From Bacteroidales bacterium (GTDB taxonomy: Bacteria > Bacteroidota > Bacteroidia > Bacteroidales > UBA3824): 45,600 nt of DNA. The stretch spans positions 1 to 45,600 of the forward strand of contig JAFYDK010000057.1 in NCBI GenBank assembly GCA_017544805.1. Direction: 5' to 3'. Both the position numbers and the translations under genes were made by a program. The notes beneath the pieces are model-generated. The model was given only the letters and a program-made list of their open reading frames with translations. It ran no database searches and was not told where the DNA came from. Shown here one piece after another: positions 32,727 to 41,028 of this stretch (positions are counted from its first letter, which is position 1; each line of letters opens with the position of its first letter).

Positions 32727-34451
32727 ATGAAGTTTATACATCTTTTATACGTGCCGACTATGGCTTGCAACATGGCTTGCAAATACTGTTATTTGGAAGA
32801 CAACACCAAAGATAAAATGCAGGATTTTGCACCGCTTGAAACCTTGAAATTTGCTGTTGAAAAATTCAAGGCTTCTTTTGTTATGCCGTTTAATATTTCT
32901 CTGCATGGGGGAGAGGTTACAACGCTTTCCAAAAAAGATTTTTATGATATTATAAAATTTATAAACGATTATTATTCAGATAATTACGATTTAATTTCAG
33001 AAAACGGTTTCCGTGTCGGCAGACCGCATATTAAGACCAATCTTTTGTCGTTGGACAGGCATTTGGATACGATAAAGGAGTTCAATGTTTCTATCAGTGG
33101 CAGTTTGGATTTGCCGATTTCTTTGCATAGGGATTTTCGTCTGACAAAGGGCGGCGACAGTACCGTTGAAAAAATTCTTGAAAATTTGAAATTGTTAGAA
33201 AAACTTCCTAACAAGAAAAAAGTTTCGGCGACGATTTTTGACGAACATTTTCAGCGGATAGACCAAATTATTGAGGACATAAAATTCTTAAACCGAAATA
33301 CTTGTTTGGACATGAACGACTTCAATTTTATGATTGGATTCGATTATAATTCAAACGGTTATCTTCATGCTTTGAGTCAGGAAAAACAAGTGGAGTTTTT
33401 TTTGAGGATGCACAAGGAATTTGACGGAACGGATTTGGACAAAGGTGTTAATGGTGCATGGTTCAACGAGTTTTCACCTGAATATTGTACGAATTGCGAC
33501 AACTGCGGCGAAAAATTTTTCCTTTTGGAAAAAAACGGTGATATTTATTCCTGTGTGAGAGGTCAAGGACATGAGAATTTTTATTACGGCAATATTTATA
33601 AAAATTCCGTTGATGAGATTTTGCAGACGGCTGAATTTAAAATTCGTGTTAATCATAATTCAGTCGGTTTCAACAGCGAATGTGCTGATTGCGGTTGGCT
33701 TTATCTTTGCAAAACGGGTTGTCCTTTTGTTAAGAACGTTTATAAATCAGACAAATCTTACACTTGTCTTTTGCAAAAGGAACTTTACAAAAACCGCAAT
33801 TATCAGCCGCACAAAAATCCTCCGCTTTACGCATACGAATATCTTTCTAAAATTCATCCTGACCTTGCAACCGATTTTCAACCAAGAAGTTACGAAGAAA
33901 ATTCTTTGAGGGATTTAATCGCAAAGGACGAAAAATTAAAATATATTTACGATGATAAATCCTTTGTTTTGAGAATCAACGGTTTAGAGAATTATGAACT
34001 CCAATCGCAACTTTTGAAACCTTCAAGACAAATAATTTCGCTTTTGGAAAACGACAGAGTTGAAATCCTTGTTAAAAAGGAAGTGCTTGAGGCTCAGAGC
34101 GATTATCCGCAAAACAACGCATTGTTTATACAACTTTTGAGTGGGGATTGCCACGTTTACGGCGATGAGCAGAGGTTAAAACAAAAACACGTTGCAACAC
34201 TTCAGGTTTATAAATTCGTGTTAGAAAAAAAACAGGAAAACGGTTTTTATGTTTATGACATTTCACCGTTTTTGTGGGAATATTTTCCGTTTTTGTCGCG
34301 GGAAAATTCCAATAATATATTTTTCACGACAACGCATCTTCGTGATTATCATTACGTTAAACAAAAAAATAATGCTTATTACCATATTTCGGCGGTCAAT
34401 CTTCCGTTTCAGAATATGGAATTTAACATTTTGGAGGGCTTAAAACTATGA
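32727..34451 (+). CDS. Radical SAM/SPASM protein, candidate peptide maturase
   Basis: A 574-residue protein. CNMACKYC (Cys14, Cys18, Cys21) binds the SAM cluster, and SLHGGEVTTLSK holds the GGE SAM motif (~58-69). Residues ~250-345 are a SPASM-type region with many cysteines: EYCTNCDNCGEKF, DIYSCVRGQ, NSECADCGWLYLCKTGCP and YTCLLQ. About 200 extra C-terminal residues have no known motif. SPASM enzymes commonly install cross-links or other changes in ribosomally made peptides. Its stop overlaps by 4 nt the start of a small protein with an unusual Ser/Tyr/Asn tail, a typical enzyme/precursor arrangement. Sulfatase maturation is less likely because no sulfatase lies nearby. Confidence 0.85.
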   Translation: MKFIHLLYVPTMACNMACKYCYLEDNTKDKMQDFAPLETLKFAVEKFKASFVMPFNISLHGGEVTTLSKKDFYDIIKFINDYYSDNYDLISENGFRVGRPHIKTNLLSLDRHLDTIKEFNVSISGSLDLPISLHRDFRLTKGGDSTVEKILENLKLLEKLPNKKKVSATIFDEHFQRIDQIIEDIKFLNRNTCLDMNDFNFMIGFDYNSNGYLHALSQEKQVEFFLRMHKEFDGTDLDKGVNGAWFNEFSPEYCTNCDNCGEKFFLLEKNGDIYSCVRGQGHENFYYGNIYKNSVDEILQTAEFKIRVNHNSVGFNSECADCGWLYLCKTGCPFVKNVYKSDKSYTCLLQKELYKNRNYQPHKNPPLYAYEYLSKIHPDLATDFQPRSYEENSLRDLIAKDEKLKYIYDDKSFVLRINGLENYELQSQLLKPSRQIISLLENDRVEILVKKEVLEAQSDYPQNNALFIQLLSGDCHVYGDEQRLKQKHVATLQVYKFVLEKKQENGFYVYDISPFLWEYFPFLSRENSNNIFFTTTHLRDYHYVKQKNNAYYHISAVNLPFQNMEFNILEGLKL

Positions 34452-34831
34452 TTAACAAGGAAATAAAAACTTTAAACGAGATACGGCGTGCTAAAAATGC
34501 CTATTCCTTTACATTGTATTACGAAATGGATAACGGCACGCTCAATTTTATCTATGATTTTACCTCGAGTAATTTAAACAAAGTTATCGGGACAGAGAAA
34601 GGATTGTCGTTTTATGTTAACGGTAAACTCGTAAAAAATATTCCTTTGAAACTCAAAACCGGCTACGAAAATAGTATTAAAAATGTAACTATTTCAGACG
34701 GAGCATTTTACGTGTCGTATTTGCATGCGACAAATTTCGGGTCGTCTTCTTATTATTCAAACGACTCGTCGTATTCTTCGTCTTCGTCCTCGTCATATTC
34801 AGGCGGCAGTTCAAACAACAATAATAATTAG
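34448..34831 (+). CDS. Small protein with Ser/Tyr/Gly/Asn-rich tail, candidate radical SAM substrate
   Basis: A 127-residue protein without a signal peptide. Residues 1-~93 look folded, with mixed strands (YSFTLYYEMDNGTLNFIYDF). The last ~30 residues are low complexity, NFGSSSYYSND then runs of Ser interrupted by Tyr, SGGSS and five Asn. An ordered leader plus a simple-sequence tail is what modified ribosomal peptides often show, and tyrosines spaced among serines could be cross-linking sites. It is coupled to the radical SAM gene by an ATGA overlap. Alternatively, it could be a small binding protein with a disordered tail. Confidence 0.65.
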   Translation: MINKEIKTLNEIRRAKNAYSFTLYYEMDNGTLNFIYDFTSSNLNKVIGTEKGLSFYVNGKLVKNIPLKLKTGYENSIKNVTISDGAFYVSYLHATNFGSSSYYSNDSSYSSSSSSSYSGGSSNNNNN

Positions 34832-34890
34832 CTATGGACTAAGTGATTGCATTTAATTTTTTAGAAAAATAATATATTCATAAAAGAAGT

Positions 34891-37731
34891 ATGAAAAAAA
34901 TTTCATTGTTAATGGTGTTGGTGTTTTTTGCTTTTTGTGCAAATGCCCAACTCACGGAAGGACAGCTTCCAAGAGACCCTGATACGAAGGTCGGAAAACT
35001 ATCAAACGGTCTTACTTATTATATCCGGCATAACGAGAAACCCGAAAATCAAGCGTGTTTTTATATCGCTCAACAAGTTGGAAGTATGCAAGAGGAGGAC
35101 AATCAAAGGGGATTGGCGCATTTCCTTGAACACATGGCTTTCAACGGTACGGAAAATTTTCCGGGCAAAAGAATTATTGATATGTTGAAGGAAAACGGTG
35201 TGGATTTTGGCAGTGAACTCAATGCTTACACAAGTTTTGACGAAACGGTTTACAATATCGACAAAGTTCCTACTAACAAAAAATCTTGGCTTTTGGATTC
35301 TTGTCTTATGATTTTGAGCGATTGGAGTCATCGTTTAACTCTTGACGACAAAGAAATTGACAACGAAAGAGGCGTTATTCATTCTGAATGGAGAATGCGC
35401 ACAGGAGCATCTTACAGAATGTTGGAGCGTAGTTTGCCGACACTTTATCCTAATAGCAAATACGCTTATAGAATGCCTATCGGAATAATGGACATTGTTG
35501 ATAATTTTCCGTATCAGGCTTTGAAAGATTATTACAAAACGTGGTATTATCCTCACCATCAAGGTATTATCGTAGTAGGCGATATTGATGTTAATGAGAT
35601 GGAGCAAAAAATTATCAAATATTTTTCGGTTTTTGAAACTCCGAAAGATGCTCCTAAAAGGCAATATTATACCGTTCCCGACAACGAACAACCGATTTTC
35701 GTTGCCGAAAAAGACAAAGAGCAGACATATAACATTGTTGCATTGATGTTTAAGACCGAGCCTTGGGACAGAGATAAAAAAAAGGACAATGAACTTTATT
35801 TAATCTCTGATATTATCAACGATTTGATTTCTGATATGACAGAACAGCGTTTTAACGAATTGTTGCAAAAGCCTGATGCTCCTTTTGTTTATGCTAGCGC
35901 AGGCGTTGAAGAGTATTTGGTTTCTAAAACTAAAAATGCTTTTTCTTTTCAGATTGTTGCCAAAGAGGGTTCGGAAATAGAATCTTTGAAATCTATTATG
36001 AGAGAGGCGTTAAGAATTAAAAAATTTGGTTTTTCTCAAACGGAATTAGACCGTGCCAAAGAGTCTTATCTCAATTCTTTGGAACGCCTTTATAACAATC
36101 GTAACAAACAGGAAAACAGTTATTTTGTTCAAGAATGTCTTGATAATTTTCTTGACAACGAGCCTTTGATGTCTATCGAACAAACATATCAAAAAGTTAA
36201 GGAGATTATGCCGCTTTTGTCGCTTGAGGCTGTTAATAAGACTGTTAATTCCATGATTTCAGAAGACGGCAAAAATATGGTTTGCCTTGCAATGCAGCAA
36301 GAAAAAGACAGTGCTGAATATGTTACCGTTGAAGAAATGCAAACGGCTGTAAATCAGGTAAAAACAGAATCAATTGAGGCATACGTTGATAATGTTAAAG
36401 TAGAACCTTTGCTTTCAAAAAAACTTAAAAGCGGCAAAGTAAAATCCGAAATTATTCCTTCAAACGGTTTTGACACAAAGGTTTGGACGCTATCCAACGG
36501 AGCAAAAATTGTTTTCAAGAAGACTGATTTCAAAAACGACGAAATTGTTTTTAATGCGGTACGTTTTGGCGGTACAAGTCTTTACGATATTAACGAAAGC
36601 AATTTTGCAAACATATCACTTTGTGTTTCATTGGTTAATTCTTTGGGTTTAGGAGCTTTTTCTTTTAACGAGCTTTCCAAAACTCTTGCCGTAAAACAAT
36701 GTAACGTAAGTCCTTACATCAGCAATACGCTTGAAGGATTTTCCGGTAATTCTACGAAGAAGGATTTGCAAACCATGTTTGAAATGCTTTATTTGTATTT
36801 TACCGATGTTAATACGAATCAAGATGATTATCTTTCGTTTATGAATCAGCAGAAAATCGCGTTGAAAAACCGTGATGCTAATCCTATGACGGCATTTTCT
36901 GACAGTTTGACTAATGCTTTGTATGACAATAATTTCAGAACGAAACCTATGGTACTTTCTGATTTGGACAAGGCTGACAAAAATGCAATGATGGAGATTT
37001 ATGCAAAACTTTTCTCTGACCCTGCATCTTTCACATATTTTTTCATTGGCGATATTGACGAAGAACTTCTTAAAACTCTTGTTACCAAATATATAGGCAG
37101 TTTCAAAAAAGCGGCTTTAAAATCACCGTCTTATATTAGCGGTCGTCAAAAATATCACGAAGGTCAAAAAGATGTTGTTTTCAAACGCAAAATGGAAACT
37201 CCTCAATCTTTGGTTTACGATTATTTGTATTCAGAGGTTGATTACACTGTTAAAAACTATGCAATTTCAAAAATCGCTGCTGAGGTTTTGGGCGAGATGT
37301 TTTTCAACGAAATCCGTGAAGAAAAATCTATCGCTTATAGTGCCAGTGCCCGTAGCAGTTTTGCTCATTCCGAGAAAGAAGGCAAAGCTAAGGATATAAT
37401 GATTTTCAATTCACCCGTTAAACCCGAACATGCTCTTGAGGCTCAAGATGTTATGTACAACATTTTGAAAACGGTGTCAGAGGACGGTTTTGATGTTGCT
37501 CTTATGGAAAAAGCGCAAGAGTATTTCGTAAAACATTATCAGGAAACACTCAAAAGCAATTCTTATTGGCTCGGTGTTATTCAAGATTATGAAATTTACT
37601 CAACTGATACGCATACGGATTTTGTAAATGCGATTAAGAGCGTTAAGCCTGAGGACATCAAAGATTATTGCAAGAGAATTTATCAGAATTATAACAAAGT
37701 AAACGTTATAATGTTACCCGAAGAAAACTAA
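34891..37731 (+). CDS. Exported M16-family (pitrilysin/insulinase-like) zinc peptidase
   Basis: A 946-residue peptidase with signal peptide MKKISLLMVLVFFAFCANAQ. The inverted zinc motif is LAHFLEHMAFNG (H77, E80, H81), with the downstream acidic ligand in DNERGVIHSEWR (~150). The second half (~505-946) is a non-catalytic homologous lobe (WTLSNGAKIVFKKTDFKNDE...), so the full clamshell lies in one chain. Such enzymes degrade or trim peptides, here in the periplasm. It starts 59 nt after the tail protein with no obvious promoter between, so it may be in the radical SAM operon. The family is also a common housekeeping peptidase in Bacteroidota. Confidence 0.92.
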   Translation: MKKISLLMVLVFFAFCANAQLTEGQLPRDPDTKVGKLSNGLTYYIRHNEKPENQACFYIAQQVGSMQEEDNQRGLAHFLEHMAFNGTENFPGKRIIDMLKENGVDFGSELNAYTSFDETVYNIDKVPTNKKSWLLDSCLMILSDWSHRLTLDDKEIDNERGVIHSEWRMRTGASYRMLERSLPTLYPNSKYAYRMPIGIMDIVDNFPYQALKDYYKTWYYPHHQGIIVVGDIDVNEMEQKIIKYFSVFETPKDAPKRQYYTVPDNEQPIFVAEKDKEQTYNIVALMFKTEPWDRDKKKDNELYLISDIINDLISDMTEQRFNELLQKPDAPFVYASAGVEEYLVSKTKNAFSFQIVAKEGSEIESLKSIMREALRIKKFGFSQTELDRAKESYLNSLERLYNNRNKQENSYFVQECLDNFLDNEPLMSIEQTYQKVKEIMPLLSLEAVNKTVNSMISEDGKNMVCLAMQQEKDSAEYVTVEEMQTAVNQVKTESIEAYVDNVKVEPLLSKKLKSGKVKSEIIPSNGFDTKVWTLSNGAKIVFKKTDFKNDEIVFNAVRFGGTSLYDINESNFANISLCVSLVNSLGLGAFSFNELSKTLAVKQCNVSPYISNTLEGFSGNSTKKDLQTMFEMLYLYFTDVNTNQDDYLSFMNQQKIALKNRDANPMTAFSDSLTNALYDNNFRTKPMVLSDLDKADKNAMMEIYAKLFSDPASFTYFFIGDIDEELLKTLVTKYIGSFKKAALKSPSYISGRQKYHEGQKDVVFKRKMETPQSLVYDYLYSEVDYTVKNYAISKIAAEVLGEMFFNEIREEKSIAYSASARSSFAHSEKEGKAKDIMIFNSPVKPEHALEAQDVMYNILKTVSEDGFDVALMEKAQEYFVKHYQETLKSNSYWLGVIQDYEIYSTDTHTDFVNAIKSVKPEDIKDYCKRIYQNYNKVNVIMLPEEN

Positions 37732-37778
37732 AAAAAATTGACAATTGACAATTAAGAATTGTCAATTGTCAATTTTTT
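37732..37778. terminator. Bidirectional terminator with perfect 22-bp stem
   Basis: Arms at 37732-37753 and 37757-37778 are perfect complements around a 3-nt loop (AAG). Each arm contains a doubled TTGACAA unit and ends in an A- or T-run, so the hairpin can stop transcription in both directions between the convergent M16 and FGE-like genes. Confidence 0.85.
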
Positions 37779-37784
37779 TTTAAA

Positions 37785-38687
37785 TTATTTTGTTATTAAT
37801 ACGAATCTAAATCCTGTGAATGGGTTCGGAAGGTTTGAAATATTGTATTCTTCTTCAGCTGCGATTTGCATATAATGACCGTAAGAATGCCAAGAGCCGC
37901 CTTTAATTCCGCCGTTCAGAGTGATTTCAGCAGCGTTTCCTGCCATTTGATAAAGTCCGAATTTGTTTGGTTCGTAAGCTTTTACGGGTTGTAATGCTGA
38001 TTGATAGAGTACGTTATCGTCAAGGATTTCGATGTTTCCTGTTTCGGGATTCAATCTGATGTTTTCCTCGCCTGCGATTTTAAAATTGGCAGCGTATTCG
38101 CCTTTTTTGTTGCGTAAGAATTTTCCTTCCCATGGATAGAGGGCGTTTTTAACACCGCCTGAGGCAGCTACCATCCATTCGTTATCTTTGGGTAAACGAA
38201 ATTCTGCCCCCGGATATTTAGCTCCGTCGTATTGAGCATAAAGTCTTGTAAGCCAAATGCAAAACAATTCAGCACCTTCTTTTGTAACGTTTACAACCGG
38301 GTAAGAGTGAAATTTCGGGTCGGAATCATAATATTTAGAAGCTGTTGCGTATGCTTCGCTCAATTTTTTCCAACCCAAACCGTCGATTTTAACTTTTTCG
38401 CATAGACTTATCAAACCGTTTCCGTTCAAATCCATGAGAAAAGCGTTGTACATTTGGTTTGTAACCTCGTAAGCTGAAATATAAAAATCTCCGGCACTAA
38501 TGGTTCCCTCAATTGAAGAAAACGAAGATTGCGGAATATATTTCATTTGCGCTTCAATATTTTTTATCATTTCCAGATTGGCGAACATGGACTTTTTGAA
38601 ATCTATTTTGTCCAAATCCTCAGTCTGTGAAAACGAATAACAATTCAGGCATAATAATAATGCCGTTAAAATAAAGTTTTTTATCAT
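37785..38687 (-). CDS. Exported SUMF1/formylglycine-generating-enzyme-like protein
   Basis: A 300-residue protein with signal peptide MIKNFILTALLLCLNCYSFS. The FGE-sulfatase fold is recognised by GDFYISAYEVTNQMYNAFL (~68-86), YPVVNVTKEGAELFCIWL (~128-145), GAEFRLPKDNEWMVAASGG (~160-178), FGLYQMAGNAAEI and the end motif GGIKGGSWHS...FTGFRFV. The catalytic cysteines of true FGE are not seen in the C-terminal motif, so a structural role like that of GldJ/GldK-type proteins is more likely. Inserted after the first motif is DLNGNGLISLCE, which fits a 12-residue EF-hand calcium loop. Confidence 0.82.
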   Translation of the reverse strand: MIKNFILTALLLCLNCYSFSQTEDLDKIDFKKSMFANLEMIKNIEAQMKYIPQSSFSSIEGTISAGDFYISAYEVTNQMYNAFLMDLNGNGLISLCEKVKIDGLGWKKLSEAYATASKYYDSDPKFHSYPVVNVTKEGAELFCIWLTRLYAQYDGAKYPGAEFRLPKDNEWMVAASGGVKNALYPWEGKFLRNKKGEYAANFKIAGEENIRLNPETGNIEILDDNVLYQSALQPVKAYEPNKFGLYQMAGNAAEITLNGGIKGGSWHSYGHYMQIAAEEEYNISNLPNPFTGFRFVLITK

Positions 38688-38791
38688 AATTGAAAAAAAT
38701 TATTATTACAAAACAAGCAGTTCTTTTTGTGGGTATAATGCAAATACAATGCTAAAAATTAAAAAAAAAATGAAAAAAAGTAATTTATTTT

Positions 38792-38822
38792 TTTGTAAAG
38801 CAAACTTTTAAATCTATCTTTG
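38792..38822 (+). promoter_or_regulatory. Promoter of the SPOR-like protein gene
   Basis: TTTG (38792-38795), a 19-bp spacer and TATCTTTG (38815-38822) match the consensus well. The leader to the ATG at 38897 is about 65 nt. Confidence 0.7.
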
Positions 38823-38896
38823 CAGTGTAGAAAATTGTATTTTTGGCAGCAATTTTGATGAATTAAGAAACAGAAAACTTTTAAACAAATTTTAAT

Positions 38897-39952
38897 ATGA
38901 ATAAAATCTTTAAACCAATAGCAGTTTTGGCGTTTATTCTTGCAGCTTCGGGCAGTGTTCAAGCGCAGGATGGTACTGATATGTTCGATATTCTTACCGA
39001 ATATATCAATGAGACGCAAAGTTCTTCATTGACAAGACTTCAGGAAGATATTGCGAAAGGAGAGAAACTTGTTTCTCAAGCAGAATCACAAGATAAGGCA
39101 ACTGCCAAATTTTTCTCTTCCAACAAAAAAGGTAAACAGAAAAAAGGCGAAAAAAAATCTGTAGAGGCGAAATCTTTACGTATTAAAGCCCACAAGTATT
39201 ATGAAAAATCTTTTGAAGCCCTTTATGACATATACAAATCAGTTTTGGACGATGCAACTTTTACGTTTCCTAATGACAAGACCAAAGCCGACGAATATAT
39301 GGAGGAGGCCGAAACAGCTTTGAAAGACGGTTCGTCAAAACTTTCGTCATACGCAAAACTTACCACGAAAAGTCTTGAGACCACCACTTATTCTAAATTG
39401 AAAAACGATTTGGCTGCATCGAAACAGAAATTTCAGGAGGCGGGCAACGATTGTTACAATGCAATGAAACTTTATGCCGACCAAGCTGACAAGAAAAGCA
39501 AAGAAGATGCTGCCGATCAATCTTATTGGAATCAAGCGGTTCAGGTTAATACTATTGACGCTTACAACAAGTACATTTCAAAATTTCCTAACGGTAAATA
39601 CGTTAGCGAGGCAAAACGTAGAATAGCAAACCTTCAGAACATGGCGAAAGCAAAACGTGCTACTTCCGACAATCCTGACGAGGGTCTTGCATACAGAATT
39701 CAGATATGTGCTGACAAAAAACCTTGGTCGCTGAAAAAACTTCAAAGACTTTACAAGGGCGACCTTAAAATCGACGAAAAGGAAACTGACGGTTATTACA
39801 AATATTGGATCGGTTGTTTCCGTTCGTATACTGCAGCACAAGCAGCAGAGGCGTCAATGCATTTGAAAGAATCTTTTATCGTTTGTTTCAACGAAGGTGT
39901 TCAAATTCATGTGTCTGAGGCTCAGGAAATTGAAGCTACTTTTGCTGACTAA
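38897..39952 (+). CDS. Exported helical protein with C-terminal SPOR-like domain
   Basis: A 351-residue protein with a signal peptide (MNKIFKPIAVLAFILAASGS, then VQAQ). Residues ~30-250 are charged helices, probably coiled or TPR-like, with a Lys-rich stretch (KKGKQKKGEKK). Residues ~265-340 form a SPOR-like alpha/beta unit: AYRIQICADKKPWSLKKLQR and YYKYWIGCFRSYTAAQAAEA. SPOR domains bind denuded peptidoglycan in division proteins; this divergent version may do so or may mediate protein contacts. The gene has a strong promoter and its own terminator, so it stands alone. Confidence 0.78.
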   Translation: MNKIFKPIAVLAFILAASGSVQAQDGTDMFDILTEYINETQSSSLTRLQEDIAKGEKLVSQAESQDKATAKFFSSNKKGKQKKGEKKSVEAKSLRIKAHKYYEKSFEALYDIYKSVLDDATFTFPNDKTKADEYMEEAETALKDGSSKLSSYAKLTTKSLETTTYSKLKNDLAASKQKFQEAGNDCYNAMKLYADQADKKSKEDAADQSYWNQAVQVNTIDAYNKYISKFPNGKYVSEAKRRIANLQNMAKAKRATSDNPDEGLAYRIQICADKKPWSLKKLQRLYKGDLKIDEKETDGYYKYWIGCFRSYTAAQAAEASMHLKESFIVCFNEGVQIHVSEAQEIEATFAD

Positions 39953-39999
39953 CAAAAAAGTATCATAATCATATTTCTTATATTCTTTATTTATTTCGG

Positions 40000-40030
40000 G
40001 CGGAAAAAAAATAATTTTTCCGCTCTTTTT
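40000..40030 (+). terminator. Intrinsic terminator of the SPOR-like gene
   Basis: GCGGAAAAA (40000-40008) pairs with TTTTTCCGC (40015-40023), followed by TCTTTTTTT. Confidence 0.75.
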
Positions 40031-40066
40031 TTATTTTTTTTTTGAAGACGAAATTTTTTTGACAAT

Positions 40067-40112
40067 AAAAAACCGGACTTCAGATTTTTTTTAGAAAAAT
40101 CTTTCCGCCCGG
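40067..40112 (-). terminator. Intrinsic terminator of the lipoprotein gene
   Basis: On the minus strand an outer CCGG...CCGG stem (40109-40112 with 40073-40076) encloses an inner 8-bp stem (40095-40102 with 40082-40089). A T-run follows (A-run at 40067-40072 on the plus strand). Confidence 0.65.
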
Positions 40113-40148
40113 CTAAAACTAAAAAATTATGAAAACTTATAACATCTT

Positions 40149-40610
40149 TTATTCTGATACTGCTTTTTTTGCGATGACGCCTTTAGAGAGAGTAGCTTCA
40201 ATATCTTCAGTCTCATCTTCATCTTCGTCTTTGATTTGGTATTTCAGGTTCATTTTCTGATACCCGCCGGTGATGTTGCCCGTACCTTCCAAAACTGTAA
40301 ATTGCGAATTTAATTTACCTGAAAAACTTAATACAGGGGTAGAGCTTGAACCAGACATTGTAACTATCATTTTTTCGTTTAATCCGTGAAAATTATTGAT
40401 AGCGAATTTATCATCGTCAATTTTTTCTATCGTAACTTCCAATGAGCTTGCAATATCGCCTTTTTCTGTTGTCCAAGTCCATTTTTCGTCTGTTAAATCT
40501 TCCATGGAATAAGCGTATGTCGGAGCATCTTCCGAGCAGGCAATCATTGCCGTTGACATAGGCAGCAGCAGAGCTGCACCTAAAAATAATCTTAAAATTC
40601 TTTTCTTCAT
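40149..40610 (-). CDS. Small lipocalin-like lipoprotein
   Basis: A 153-residue protein. The basic start MKKRILRLFLGAALLLPMST is followed by a lipobox-like MIAC (Cys25), so it is probably a lipoprotein. The mature part is beta-rich (WTWTTEKGDIASSLEVTIEK, MIVTMSGSSSTPVLSFSGKL), resembling a small lipocalin-type barrel, with a very acidic loop (KDEDEDETEDIEA). Ligand and role are unknown. It lies 19 nt downstream of the small acidic gene, suggesting co-transcription. Confidence 0.75.
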   Translation of the reverse strand: MKKRILRLFLGAALLLPMSTAMIACSEDAPTYAYSMEDLTDEKWTWTTEKGDIASSLEVTIEKIDDDKFAINNFHGLNEKMIVTMSGSSSTPVLSFSGKLNSQFTVLEGTGNITGGYQKMNLKYQIKDEDEDETEDIEATLSKGVIAKKAVSE

Positions 40611-40629
40611 TTTTTTTATGTTTTGTTAG

Positions 40630-40881
40630 TTAGTTTTCAAAAAGCTTGAATATAGATTTCAAATCGCTTTCTTCAAAAAAATCATCACCGTCGTCGTTGT
40701 CCTCTGCTAATAAACTTGTCTCTGAAAATTCGTCGAAAAATATTTTCAAATCTTCAGTTTCTTGTTTTGGAGCGATTTGGTCGATGTTAAAATTTTCCAA
40801 TTCACCGATTTCAAAATCATCTTCGTCGTCAGTGAAAGTCAAATTTTCTTGAAAAAATTTAGTATTGGTATTTTCTGTCAT
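40630..40881 (-). CDS. Small, very acidic hypothetical protein
   Basis: An 83-residue frame with many Asp and Glu residues in clusters (TDDEDDFEIGELENF, EDNDDGDDFFEESDL) and regularly placed Phe and Ile. No domain is recognised. It is expected to be intrinsically disordered, perhaps with short motifs that bind a basic partner. The opposite strand is also open (a 68-codon frame), but the minus-strand frame starts with a good ATG and sits in operon order before the lipoprotein. Moderately confident that it is real. Confidence 0.55.
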   Translation of the reverse strand: MTENTNTKFFQENLTFTDDEDDFEIGELENFNIDQIAPKQETEDLKIFFDEFSETSLLAEDNDDGDDFFEESDLKSIFKLFEN

Positions 40882-40931
40882 AATAGTCTATTTTTCCCGT
40901 GCTATTTGTTGTTTTATATAAATAAAAGTAA

Positions 40932-40960
40932 ATTGCCCGAAAAAAATTAAAACGGGCAAT
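40932..40960 (-). terminator. Intrinsic terminator of the zinc-ribbon gene
   Basis: ATTGCCCG (40932-40939) pairs with CGGGCAAT (40953-40960). On the minus strand it follows the 41029 gene and leads into a T-rich tract. Confidence 0.65.
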
Positions 40961-41028
40961 CACTTTATCTATATTATTTAACGGAAAAAACAAAATAAAG
41001 TTAAAAAAATTACTATAAAATTAGTTAA

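Noticed and set aside
34891..37731. Firm assignment of the M16 peptidase to peptide maturation
   Set aside because: This peptidase family is also common as a stand-alone housekeeping enzyme in Bacteroidota; the 59-nt gap leaves operon membership uncertain, so the role is given only as a possibility.
40646..40852. Plus-strand 68-codon Ser-rich frame opposite the acidic small gene
   Set aside because: Its Ser/Lys-rich content is the expected complement of Asp/Glu codons; the minus-strand frame fits the operon better.
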